DNA of 64,000 nucleotides from positions 1-64,000 of the forward strand of contig JAIORB010000039.1 in NCBI GenBank assembly GCA_021108325.1, written 5' to 3'. This document shows positions 17,107 to 26,022 of the stretch, piece after piece. This DNA is from Bacteroidales bacterium (GTDB lineage Bacteria; Bacteroidota; Bacteroidia; Bacteroidales; UBA12077). The position numbers and the translations under genes are program-made. Position 1 is the first letter of the stretch; each line of letters opens with the position of its first letter. The notes under the pieces are model-generated. The model did no database searches. It saw nothing but the letters and a program-made list of their open reading frames with translations, and was not told the origin of the DNA.

Positions 17107-19455
17107 ATGGAACCTACAAACATCTACCAGGAAGAAAGCATCGACATTAAAAAGTACCTTTTTAAGTTCCTGGCCAACTGGTACTGGTTTGCTATAGCAT
17201 TATCCATTGCTCTGGCAGTTGCATACATGGTAAACCGTTACTCCGAACCTACCTATACCATAAACTCTTCTTTAATTATTTCCGATAAGCAAAGCGATGT
17301 AGCCAGCATAGAAGCCATTATTGCAGAATTGGGGCGTAGCCGTGTACGCCGAAAAGCAACCGTGGTAAACGAAATATCCATTTTAAAATCTTATAAAATG
17401 GCACGTTTGGCTATTGAGGAATTAGATTTTGGAATTTTATATGTTGGAGTTGGGCGAAGGGAAATTGCCGAATCTAAAATGTATCATAATTGTCCTTTTA
17501 TAGTAATTCCCGACACATCACATAATCAACTTAACGGATATCCTGTAAACATTAAAATATTATCAGACCGGGAATATCTGCTTGAAATTAACGACAATTA
17601 CGGCATAAAACGCAAGCTAAAATTTGGAGAAACATTCGATTCTGAAATTTTTAAATTTAAAATCCTGTTAAGTAATCCTGAAACATTTGTTTTTGATAAA
17701 ACCAGCTCAAACAAATATTATTTTAGATTTCATGATATTAATTCACTGGCAAAACAATACCGTGCAAAATTAAACCTTGATGTGAACGATGAAAAAGGTT
17801 CTATCCTCATGCTAAAATTAAATGGTTTTGTGCCGGAAAAAATGGCCGTTTACCTCAATAAATTATCTGAAGTATATATTCGCTCGGAACTTATTGAAAA
17901 AAACCTGCGGGCCGAAAACACCCTGGAATTTATTGACGAACAACTCAATGTTATAGTAAAAGATTTAAATGCTGCCGAAGTTCGTTTACAGGATTTCCGA
18001 ACCAAAAACCAGGTTATTAATTTAAGCCAGAAAGGTTCTGTGCTTTATAATGAATTAATAGGTATTCAAAATGAGCGCTTCGCTTATGATGTAAAAACTA
18101 AATACCTGGATTATTTAGAAACTAGTCTTAAAAACAAAGAACAAAACGATGCTATTGTTGCCCCTTCTGTTTTAGGAATTACAGACCCGGCATTGCAAAA
18201 ACTGGTTGAATCGTATAATATGCGTTTGTCTGAAAAAAATAAATTCAGCCTGGTAGCCCGGGAAGATGCTCCTAATTTAATCATTATCCGAAATGAATTA
18301 AATGCCATAAAAAAAGCACTGGCAGAATATATTGTTTCGACCCGGAAAACCAACCAGATTACCTTACAGGCTTTTAAACAAAAGCAGGATTTAATTAACC
18401 AACAAATTAGCCAATTACCAGCCAATGAGCGTCAGCAAATAAATATTGAGCGCGAATACAAACTTAACAACGAGCTTTACACTTTTTTACTTGAAAAGAG
18501 AGCCGAAGCAGGAATTACCAAGGCATCGAACATCGCCGACAATAAAATACTGGATATTGCACGTGCCGAAAATACTGCTCAATTAACACCCAAACGTTCA
18601 CAGAATTACATGATAGCTTTAGTGCTTGGATTTGGAATACCCGGAGCAGTAATCTTGATGTTTGAATTTTTTAATAACAAAATAGAAGATAAAAAAGACA
18701 TCGAGAGCAATACCCGGATACCTATAATAGGAACCATTGGCCATAACGAAATACATAGCGACATGCCGGTTTATGTCGATCCAAAATCAGCTATTGCAGA
18801 ATCGTTCCGCAGTCTGCGTACTAACCTGCAATATATTCTGCGCGAAAAAGATCAAAAAATTATTATGATATCTTCAACCATTAGTGGCGAAGGGAAAACC
18901 TTTGCAGCCGTTAACCTGGCTATTATTATGGCTATGACCAACAAAAAAGTGCTGCTGCTTGGTCTTGATTTGCGCAAGCCAAGTCTGCATAAAATATTTG
19001 ATATACCCAACGAAACCGGGATAAGCACTTATTTAAGCAAGCAAAGCGAGTACGATAGCATCATTAAAGAAACAAGCATCGAGAATCTTTATTTGACACC
19101 ATCGGGTCCTGTACCTCCCAATCCTGCCGAGCTTATCGAAACAGAACAAATGAAAAACTTTTTCGAAAAAGCAGGTAAAACATTCGATTATATTATAATA
19201 GACACACCTCCAATTGCCCTGGTTACCGATGCTTTGCTGGTTAGCCGGCATGCTCATGCCAACCTGTTTATGATCAGGCAGCGATATAGTAGTAAACATG
19301 TATTTGAACTCATCAACAAACTTGAACAGGAACAAAAAATTACTGCAATGAATATCCTTGTAAATGACCTGAAAATTCCAAAATACTATGGATACAATTA
19401 CGGATATAACTATGGATATGGATACGGTTATGGATACGGGAATCGAAGAGAGTAA
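17107..19455 (+). CDS. Wzz-Wzc type polysaccharide co-polymerase/tyrosine autokinase
   Basis: This 782-residue inner-membrane protein combines a Wzz chain-length domain and a bacterial tyrosine kinase, and would control polymerisation and export with the OPX lipoprotein. The first membrane segment is at about residues 24-43 and the second at about 497-517. The periplasmic part between them contains coiled-coil-like helices. Walker A is SGEGKT with Lys597, Walker A' is LGLDLRKP, and Walker B is IIDTPP. The C-terminus is a tyrosine cluster of YGYNYGYGYG type, the autophosphorylation site. It is separated from its usual neighbour wza by accessory genes. Confidence 0.93.
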   Translation: MEPTNIYQEESIDIKKYLFKFLANWYWFAIALSIALAVAYMVNRYSEPTYTINSSLIISDKQSDVASIEAIIAELGRSRVRRKATVVNEISILKSYKMARLAIEELDFGILYVGVGRREIAESKMYHNCPFIVIPDTSHNQLNGYPVNIKILSDREYLLEINDNYGIKRKLKFGETFDSEIFKFKILLSNPETFVFDKTSSNKYYFRFHDINSLAKQYRAKLNLDVNDEKGSILMLKLNGFVPEKMAVYLNKLSEVYIRSELIEKNLRAENTLEFIDEQLNVIVKDLNAAEVRLQDFRTKNQVINLSQKGSVLYNELIGIQNERFAYDVKTKYLDYLETSLKNKEQNDAIVAPSVLGITDPALQKLVESYNMRLSEKNKFSLVAREDAPNLIIIRNELNAIKKALAEYIVSTRKTNQITLQAFKQKQDLINQQISQLPANERQQINIEREYKLNNELYTFLLEKRAEAGITKASNIADNKILDIARAENTAQLTPKRSQNYMIALVLGFGIPGAVILMFEFFNNKIEDKKDIESNTRIPIIGTIGHNEIHSDMPVYVDPKSAIAESFRSLRTNLQYILREKDQKIIMISSTISGEGKTFAAVNLAIIMAMTNKKVLLLGLDLRKPSLHKIFDIPNETGISTYLSKQSEYDSIIKETSIENLYLTPSGPVPPNPAELIETEQMKNFFEKAGKTFDYIIIDTPPIALVTDALLVSRHAHANLFMIRQRYSSKHVFELINKLEQEQKITAMNILVNDLKIPKYYGYNYGYNYGYGYGYGYGNRRE

Positions 19456-19480
19456 TGTAAAATGACGAATGACAAAGGGT

Positions 19481-19624
19481 GAAAAAAGCTAAAGGCTAAT
19501 AGCTAACAGTTTTCTAAGTAAACTATTTTACCTTAAACCATATACCTTAAACCGCAAACCGTGTATCATAAACCATATATCATTAAACAAATAAACAAAT
19601 AAGCAATTTTCAAATGGACAAAAG
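19481..19624. other. Repeat-rich spacer after wzc
   Basis: The spacer holds AAAAAAGCTAAAGGC-type repeats and runs of ACCTTAAACC and CATATATCATTAAAC, which are low-complexity tandem-like elements. I see no promoter match and no gene. Confidence 0.4.
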
Positions 19625-20443
19625 GTGAAAAAAGAAGAACTTGAATTTATATTAGAAAAAGGAGAAGGTTATTTTGTTGAGTTTAAAGAAAAGCTTGATA
19701 AGTCTTTTGCTCATGAGCTAGTTGCTTTTGCAAACGGATCAGGTGGACGTATTATTATTGGTATCAATGATAAAAATAAAATTACAGGAATCGATATATC
19801 CAATAAATTAAAATCGCAAACTCAGGATATTGCTCGTAATATTCAACCTTCAATTAATATATTATTACATTCAATTGAAAATGTACTTATTGTTACTGTT
19901 CCGGAAGGTATTGACAAACCTTACCATTGTAGCGATGGTTTTTATTTAAGAATGGGACCAAACTCCCAAAAAATGAATAGAAGTCAAATTATTGACTTTT
20001 TACAAACCGAAGGGAAAGTAAAATTTGAAGAACAATTTCATCGATATTTTGATTTTGAAAAACATTATAACAGTGCAAAACTAATCGGGTTTTTAAAATT
20101 AGCAGACATCACAAGAAATCTGGATGATATAACTATTCTTGAAAACCTTGGGCTTGTAAAAAGTGTTGATGATACGAAAAAATTAATAAACGCTGGAGTT
20201 CTCTTCTTTAGTAATAATCTTGATATTTTGATGGAACAAGCCACCATAACCTGTGCTGTTTTTGATGGCAATGAAAGAATAAAAATCATAAACCGTAAAG
20301 ATTTTACTGATGATATTATAACTAATATTGACAATGCCTTACATTTTATAAAACAGGCACTGAAAGTTGAATATATAATGACAGGTGAAGCACGCAGGAA
20401 TGAAATTTACGAAATACCATTACAAGCCATTCGCGAAGCGGTT

Positions 20444-20722
20444 ATTCACCCCGTTAGATAAAAAATATATGAAATATTATGTATATATACTTCAAAGTGA
20501 AAAAGACAAAATGTTTTATGTAGGATATACCAAAGACCTTGATAATAGGATTAGACTACATAATAGTGGTCAAGTATCGTCAACAAAAACGAGACGACCT
20601 TTTAAAATAGTGTATTATGAAGCATGTTTTAATCAACAAGATGCAACTCATAAAGAAAAATATCTAAAAACATCATGGGGAAAAAGATATATTAAAAATA
20701 GGTTAAAGAATTATCTAACGGG
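20444..20722 (+). mobile_element. 279-bp GIY-YIG insertion element with 13-bp terminal inverted repeats
   Basis: Perfect inverted repeats CCCCGTTAGATAA (20449-20461) and TTATCTAACGGGG (20711-20723) bound a single GIY-YIG gene. Extended by five bases the arms remain nearly complementary (ATTCA against TAAAT), where the right-hand bases already belong to the interrupted gene. Removing 20444-20722 restores the host reading frame exactly. No target-site duplication is visible. This is the smallest self-contained unit of the kind in the window. Confidence 0.8.
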
Positions 20723-20726
20723 GTAA
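20469..20726 (+). CDS. Small GIY-YIG endonuclease of the insertion element
   Basis: This 85-residue protein consists of little more than a GIY-YIG catalytic domain, which cuts DNA through a Tyr/Arg/Glu site. YYVYIL is at residues 3-8, FYVGYTKDLDNRIRLHN supplies the second tyrosine and the arginine, and KEKYLKTSWGKRYI contains the late glutamate region. I chose the ATG at 20469, 8 bases after the left inverted repeat, because upstream in-frame sequence belongs to the host gene. The last five residues, NYLTG-type, are encoded by the right inverted repeat, and the stop codon is completed by host DNA (TAA at 20724-20726). UvrC/SLX1-type roles are not implied. Confidence 0.85.
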   Translation: MKYYVYILQSEKDKMFYVGYTKDLDNRIRLHNSGQVSSTKTRRPFKIVYYEACFNQQDATHKEKYLKTSWGKRYIKNRLKNYLTG

Positions 20727-21235
20727 ATGCAGTTGCTCACCGTGATTATTTTGCAACAGGGGCACATACAACTATCGAAATATTCGACGACAGGATAGAA
20801 ATTGGAAATCCTGGAGGTTTACCAAAAGGACTATCTTCGGATACATTTGGGAAAAAGGCAGTGAGGCGTAATCCTATTATTACAAATTTATTACAAAGAT
20901 GCAAGTTTGTTGAAAATGTGGGTACAGGTATAAATAAAATAAGACAGCTTTGCTTTGAAAATAATATTCCTGAGCCGGAATTCACTTTTAACGATTTCTT
21001 TACTGTTATATTTAAACGACATACATTAAATGACGGAATAAATGAGGGAGTAAATGAGGGAGTAAATAATTTACTTGAAATAATAAAAACCTATCCTGGG
21101 AATAGAACCCCGTTTTTTGCCGAGAAACTTTCAACATCGGTTAAAAATATTGAAAGATGGATTCATATATTAAAAAAAGCAAATCAAATTGAATTTACTG
21201 GCTCCTCAAAAAAAGGAGGATACAATGTTAAATAA

Positions 21236-21473
21236 GGTAAAGCACCCCGAAGCGCAAGATGCAGGAACCATTATCTTAACCGGTTTTGAGCCGGATATTG
21301 TATTAAGCTCAGTTCGGACAGTAATCGAAGAACACCAACAAATATCAAAAGGAACACAGAAAATACAGATCCAACGGATAAACACAGATAATAACAGCGA
21401 AAACCTGCCTGCCGTTAGGAAGGTGGTGGGGAATAAATCAGTAAACCGTAATTAGTGAATAATAAAAATTTTA
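21236..21473 (+). pseudogene. Relic of a UDP-GlcNAc 2-epimerase C-terminus
   Basis: A frame from about 21228 to 21455 encodes HPEAQDAGTIILTGFEPD followed by a helix-like SSVRTVIEEHQQ, which resembles the C-terminal part of non-hydrolysing UDP-N-acetylglucosamine 2-epimerases (WecB type). The rest of the gene is missing, and the 3' part is degenerate and includes a CCTGCCTGCCGTTAGG repeat. Such epimerases are normal parts of polysaccharide loci, so this may be a leftover of an ancestral version of the locus. The assignment rests on about 45 residues only. Confidence 0.45.
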
Positions 21474-22466
21474 ATGCCTGAATCAGAAATCAAAATATAC
21501 CAATTAGAAGACGGACAAACAGAAGTTCAGGTAAGATTCGATAATGAAACTGTTTGGTTATCTCAGAAACAGATGGCACAATTATTCGATAAAAATACTG
21601 ATACAATAGGTATTCACTTAAAAAATATTTATAATTCCGGAGAATTAAATAAACTTTCAACTACCGAGGAATCTTCGGTAGTTCAACAAGAAGGAAAAAG
21701 GACAGTAAAAAGAAAATTAAGGCTTTATAATCTTGATGCTATAATCTCGATTGGATATAGAGTAAATTCAAAACGTGGTGTTCAATTTAGGATTTGGGCT
21801 AATAAAGTTTTAAAAGAATACCTTATCAAAGGATATTCATTAAATGAAAAGAGATTAGCTCAACAAAACAAACAACTTAAAGAACTTCAGGAATCTGTTA
21901 AGATATTAGGCAAAGTTATAAATTACAAGCAGCTATCTAACGATGAAAGTTCCGGATTATTAAAAATTATTTCAGACTACGCATATGCATTAGATATTTT
22001 AGACCAATACGATTATCAAAGCCTTGAAATAAAAGACACATCTGGTAAAGAGATTTATCAGTTAACCTATAACGAAGCAATAAATAAAATCAAGCTCGCG
22101 AAAAAGGCTTATGGAAATAGTGATTTGTTTGGTAACGAAAAGGATAAGTCGTTTAAAAGTTCTATCAATTCAATATATCAAACCTTTAATGGCATTGATT
22201 TATACCCAAGCATAGAAGAAAAAGCAGCAAACCTGTTGTATTTTATTACAAAAAATCATTCATTCACTGATGGGAACAAACGAATTGCAGCATTTCTGTT
22301 TTTGTTTTTTCTAGAACGAAATCGAATTCTATTTGATCAAAGTGGCAACAAAAGAATCGCTGACAACACTTTGGTTGCATTAACATTAATGATCGCTGTT
22401 AGCAAACCTGCCGAAAAAGATACAATGATAAAAGTAATTGTGAATCTGATAAACAAGAATAATTAA
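21474..22466 (+). CDS. RhuM-like protein with C-terminal Fic domain
   Basis: This 330-residue protein joins an N-terminal RhuM/virulence-protein domain (VWLSQKQMAQLFDKNTDTI, a helix-turn-helix-like region, then YNLDAIISIGYRVNSKRG) to a C-terminal Fic/Doc domain. The Fic motif HSFTDGNKR starts at His262. The Asp-Gly-Asn-Lys-Arg form lies between the canonical Fic (GNGR) and Doc (ANKR) motifs, so AMP transfer or phosphorylation cannot be decided. No small antitoxin gene is adjacent; an inhibitory helix could be internal. Such genes are typical of accessory, horizontally moved regions. Confidence 0.85.
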   Translation: MPESEIKIYQLEDGQTEVQVRFDNETVWLSQKQMAQLFDKNTDTIGIHLKNIYNSGELNKLSTTEESSVVQQEGKRTVKRKLRLYNLDAIISIGYRVNSKRGVQFRIWANKVLKEYLIKGYSLNEKRLAQQNKQLKELQESVKILGKVINYKQLSNDESSGLLKIISDYAYALDILDQYDYQSLEIKDTSGKEIYQLTYNEAINKIKLAKKAYGNSDLFGNEKDKSFKSSINSIYQTFNGIDLYPSIEEKAANLLYFITKNHSFTDGNKRIAAFLFLFFLERNRILFDQSGNKRIADNTLVALTLMIAVSKPAEKDTMIKVIVNLINKNN

Positions 22467-22990
22467 AGTATGGAACACCATTAGAATGTTTAACTAAACT
22501 TAAACTGATTATAAATAATAAACCCACGAATGCGGCAATGATTCTTTTTTCAAAAGAAGAACTAAAAACAAATTATTATCAATCGAGAACCCGAAATAAA
22601 TTAATTGCTGAATCTTTTTATCTTACAAAAGATATTGAGAAATATGGAAGTGGGTATATCAGAGTAAGGGAAGCTATTCGTGAGTATCCTACCATGAAAT
22701 TTGATTATAAAGAAATCGGCGATGGATTCTTGGTAAGCTTGAGTTATACTAATCAAAAAACAACTTCGCTTGTTGCAGAAAACGGCGAATTAAACGGCGA
22801 ATTAAATAGTGGCCAAATTACAGTATATAAATTAATTAAAAAGCAGGCCGGAATTAATGCAACTGAAATATCTAAACTATTAAATATGCCTTTTAGTACT
22901 GTAGATAAACATATCAGGGTTTTGCTCGGAAAAATATTAATAGAACGACGAGGAAGCAAAAAAACCGGAGGATATTTTGTTATAAAATAA
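22466..22990 (+). pseudogene. Internally deleted AlbA_2/ATPase winged-helix gene
   Basis: An open frame runs from about 22466, encoding YGTPLECLTKLKLIINNKPT and AAMILFSK. This is the segment just after the AlbA_2 domain in the family, and it passes directly into KTNYYQSRTRNKLIAESF, which normally lies near the end of the ATPase domain. About 200 residues between them and the whole N-terminus are missing, although the frame is kept. The tail has an NGELNGELNSG repeat and an intact winged helix (NATEISKLLNMPFSTVDKHI). An ATG at 22538 could still allow a 150-residue DNA-binding product. The function of the remnant is unknown. Confidence 0.7.
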
Positions 22991-23101
22991 GACAACTATC
23001 CTAAATATCTGATTACGATGGATAAAACATGGAAAGACAACATTGAAGGTGTAAAACACATATATATAGCAGATTTTCTGTTAATGGATAAACTAGCATA
23101 A
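22991..23101 (+). pseudogene. C-terminal relic of a DUF4143 ATPase
   Basis: The frame encodes DNYPKYLITMDKTW and then EGVKHIYIADFLL before a stop at 23099. This pattern closes many AAA/DUF4143 proteins (NYPKY.(L/I)(T/S)MD ... I.DFLL). Only about 36 codons survive, abutting the previous relic with no spacer. It shows that a third DUF4143 gene once occupied this site, in addition to those at 14369 and 48911. Confidence 0.65.
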
Positions 23102-23107
23102 TTAAAC

Positions 23108-24451
23108 ATGAAGAATCTCCTAAATGATAAGAAGTTAGATTATATTCTTCAATTAGGTGAAGGCCAGTATATAGAATTCAAAGAGTCTCTTGATAAAAAC
23201 TTAGCCAAAGAGATTGTTGCATTTGCAAATTCTTCAGGCGGTATTATTTATCTTGGAATTACCGATTCAAATGTAATAAAAAGTATTTCTATTACAAATA
23301 GGTTAAAATCACAAATCCAGGATATTGCTCATAATTGTGATCCCTCAATTATTATCTCCTTAAGCAAAATTAATAATATCCTTGCTGTTGAAATTAAAGA
23401 AGGAAACAACAAGCCTTATTCTTGTTCTACCGGATTTTTTATGAGAATGGGAGCCAATTCCCAAAAAATGAGCAGAAATGAGATATTGGAACTAGCAATT
23501 AAATCCGGTAAAATTCGTTTCGATGAGCAAGTTTGTTATAATTTTGATTGGAAAGATTTTGATAATGAAAAATTTGAATACTACTTAAAACTTGCAAAAG
23601 TTTCTAATAATCTGCCAAAAAAAGAAATCCTAAAAAATCTTCGCGTTCTTACCAATGATGGCTTTACAAATGCAGGCGTTTTGTATTTTGCTAAAGAACC
23701 ATTTAAGTATATCATCAGTTCCAAAATAAGATGCATCCATTTTAATGATAATAAAAGAATTGATATACTGGACAAAAAAGTTGTTGACAGGGGCATTATT
23801 GGTAATATTGAATTTGCTGTCGAATATCTTAAGGAACGTGTCCCTGTTCGATATGAAATTAATAAACTTGCCAGAGATGAATTCCCTGAATATCCCTCAG
23901 AAGCATATAGAGAAGCTATCGTAAATGCCGTAATACATTTTGATTATTTTCTCGGAGATACTATTGCTATTGAAAAACTGAAGAATAGTATTATTATTAA
24001 CAACAAAGGTGAATTACTTTTCCCCAAAAAAGATTTTGGTAAAAGAAGCGAAGCCAGAAACAGACTGCTCGCTGATTTGTTATCAAGAACTGATTTTATG
24101 GAAAAAGCAGGAACGGGTATTAAACGCGTTAAAGATGCCTGCTCAAAAAACGGAAATAAAATTTTATTTGATTTTACCGACTCTTTTTGGGTAACAATTG
24201 AGACAAATAAAGATGGAGAGGCCACGGAGAATGTCCCCGATGTCCCCGATGTCCCCGATAATGTCCCCGAGAATAGATTGGAGAAAATATTAAAAATAAT
24301 TGGAAATAATAATAAAATTTTATTGCAAGAGATTTCAGACCAATTAAATGTTTCAAAAAGAACAATTAGAAGAGACATTGAAAAACTAAAACAACAAAAT
24401 AAAATTAAACGCATGGGTAGTGAAAAAAGCGGACAGTGGAAAATTTTGTAA
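23108..24451 (+). CDS. AlbA_2/ATPase winged-helix protein (intact)
   Basis: This 447-residue protein is the complete member of the family represented by relics at 19625 and 22466. The AlbA_2 domain is at about residues 10-130 (YIEFKESLDKNLAKEIVAFAN, IYLGITD), and the HATPase-like segment is YREAIVNAVIHFDYF with GTGIKRV later. The usual NPGG loop reads NNKGEL, so ATP binding may be altered. A repetitive linker, NVPDVPDVPDNVPEN (24230-24276), is followed by a winged helix, ISDQLNVSKRTIRRDIEKL. It likely binds DNA or RNA. It immediately precedes the flippase gene but is probably an accessory insertion. Confidence 0.8.
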   Translation: MKNLLNDKKLDYILQLGEGQYIEFKESLDKNLAKEIVAFANSSGGIIYLGITDSNVIKSISITNRLKSQIQDIAHNCDPSIIISLSKINNILAVEIKEGNNKPYSCSTGFFMRMGANSQKMSRNEILELAIKSGKIRFDEQVCYNFDWKDFDNEKFEYYLKLAKVSNNLPKKEILKNLRVLTNDGFTNAGVLYFAKEPFKYIISSKIRCIHFNDNKRIDILDKKVVDRGIIGNIEFAVEYLKERVPVRYEINKLARDEFPEYPSEAYREAIVNAVIHFDYFLGDTIAIEKLKNSIIINNKGELLFPKKDFGKRSEARNRLLADLLSRTDFMEKAGTGIKRVKDACSKNGNKILFDFTDSFWVTIETNKDGEATENVPDVPDVPDNVPENRLEKILKIIGNNNKILLQEISDQLNVSKRTIRRDIEKLKQQNKIKRMGSEKSGQWKIL

Positions 24452-24571
24452 ATGATGATTGACAAATGTTAAATGACAAACAAGCTGCAAGCTGCAAGCT
24501 ACGAGCAATGAGCAAACAAATAAACAAATAAGCAATTTAACAGTTTAACAATTTATTTTTATTAAGTATAG

Positions 24572-26017
24572 ATGACACTCAAACAAAAAACGGTATCTGG
24601 TTTACTTTGGAGTTTTATAGATAATTTTGCAAAACAGGGTATTACTTTTATTGTTGGAATTATTTTAGCACGTTTGTTATCTCCACGAGAATTTGGTTTA
24701 ATCGGGATGATAACAATTTTTATAGCAATTTCACAATCTTTCATTGATAGCGGTTTTACCCAAGCATTAATAAGAAAGAAAAATTGTACTCAGGCAGATT
24801 ATTCTACCGTTTTTTACTTTAATCTTGCAATGGGTATCTTTTTCTATTGTTTACTCTTCTTTTTAGCAGAATACATAAGCCATTTCTTCAAAGAACCACA
24901 ACTAATACTTATAATAAGAGTTATAGGCCTGGGGTTAATTATAAATGCATTTACAATCGTTCAAAGAGCAAAATTAACCAAGAATATTAATTTTAAATTA
25001 CAAACAAAAATTTCTGTTATTGCAACTATTGGCTCAGGAATTATTGGTATTACTATGGCATTAAATGATTATGGAGTTTGGAGTCTGGTTATGAAAATGC
25101 TGACAGGATACATTTTAACATCTTTGTTACTTTGGTTTTGGAATAATTGGAAACCAACATGGATATTTAGTCTGAAATCATTTAAAGAGTTATTTGCATT
25201 TGGATCAAAACTGTTGCTTAGCGGGTTAATTGAGACAACATATAGAAATATTTATCTCCTGATTATTGGTAAATATTTTACCGCCACGGAGCTGGGTTAT
25301 TACACCCGCGCAGATCAATTTAACAAGCTGCCTTCATCAAATATTACCATGGTTATTCAAAGAGTAAGTTACCCTGTCCTTGCATCAATACAAGACGACA
25401 AATCCCAACTTAAGGCTGCATATCAAAAATTAATTAAAAGCACCATGCTTATTACCTTTGTTTTGATGATGGGATTAGCAGCTATTGCCAAACCAATGGT
25501 ATTATTATTAATCGGAGAACAATGGCTCCCTTCCGTTATTTATTTACAATTGCTTTGCTTTGTAGGGATGACATATCCGCTGCATGCTATTAATTTGAAT
25601 ATGTTAAATGTACAGGGCCGGTCCGACCTTTTTCTAAAACTAGAAATTATAAAAAAATTAATGGCAGTGCCTATTATTATTATTGGTATTTTATTGGGGA
25701 TTAAAGCAATGATAGTAGGTATGATTGTAATTTCATTAATAGCTTATTTTTTAAACAGTTATTATTCAGGTAAACTTATTAATTATTCGAGCATTCAGCA
25801 ACTTAAAGATATTTCATCTTCTTTTTTGCTAGCAATCTTTGTTGGTATTGTTATTTTTGTAACCGGGAATTTAATACAAGCTTCTAATTTTGTGAAATTA
25901 TTGATTCAAATTTTAACAGGTGCTGTTTTAAGCTTCGGTCTTGCAGAATTTTTCAAACTAGAAAGTTATTTTTATATAAAAAGTATAATTGCGGAGAAAT
26001 TTTTTAATGGAAATTAG
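24572..26017 (+). CDS. Wzx-type oligosaccharide flippase
   Basis: This 481-residue integral membrane protein of the MOP superfamily (lipopolysaccharide biosynthesis protein, WzxC/RfbX-like) has about 12-14 hydrophobic segments. It would flip undecaprenyl-linked repeat units across the inner membrane. The N-terminus TVSGLLWSFIDNFAKQG and the loop LARLLSPREFGLIGM are typical. It begins the long uninterrupted run of assembly genes, with 5 bases to the next gene. The preceding spacer holds AAGCTGCAAGC and AGCAATTTAAC repeats but no promoter that I can identify. Confidence 0.9.
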   Translation: MTLKQKTVSGLLWSFIDNFAKQGITFIVGIILARLLSPREFGLIGMITIFIAISQSFIDSGFTQALIRKKNCTQADYSTVFYFNLAMGIFFYCLLFFLAEYISHFFKEPQLILIIRVIGLGLIINAFTIVQRAKLTKNINFKLQTKISVIATIGSGIIGITMALNDYGVWSLVMKMLTGYILTSLLLWFWNNWKPTWIFSLKSFKELFAFGSKLLLSGLIETTYRNIYLLIIGKYFTATELGYYTRADQFNKLPSSNITMVIQRVSYPVLASIQDDKSQLKAAYQKLIKSTMLITFVLMMGLAAIAKPMVLLLIGEQWLPSVIYLQLLCFVGMTYPLHAINLNMLNVQGRSDLFLKLEIIKKLMAVPIIIIGILLGIKAMIVGMIVISLIAYFLNSYYSGKLINYSSIQQLKDISSSFLLAIFVGIVIFVTGNLIQASNFVKLLIQILTGAVLSFGLAEFFKLESYFYIKSIIAEKFFNGN

Positions 26018-26022
26018 AGATT

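Larger units (their letters stand above)
19625..21235 (+). pseudogene. AlbA_2/ATPase winged-helix gene interrupted by a GIY-YIG element
   Basis: The gene starts with GTG at 19625. The Schlafen AlbA_2 domain occupies the first 120 codons (YFVEFKEKLDKSFAHELVAF, RIIIGIND). The reading frame enters a 279-bp insert after codon GCG-GTT in REAV and resumes at 20723 as VNAVAHRDYFATGAH, then IEIGNPGGLP. Joining the flanks restores REAVVNAVAHRDY, the expected motif of this COG2865-type family, with no base lost. The tail has a short NEGVNEGVNN repeat and a winged helix ending at 21235. As it stands the protein stops at 20461, so the ATPase half is separated from the AlbA_2 half. Family function is unproven; transcriptional regulation or defence has been proposed. 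Confidence 0.85.

Noticed and set aside
20444-20722. Group I or II intron, or intein, with a homing endonuclease
   Set aside because: The insert is only 279 bp, is bounded by short inverted repeats, lacks intron core structures, and stops in frame before the host sequence resumes. Splicing cannot be supported.
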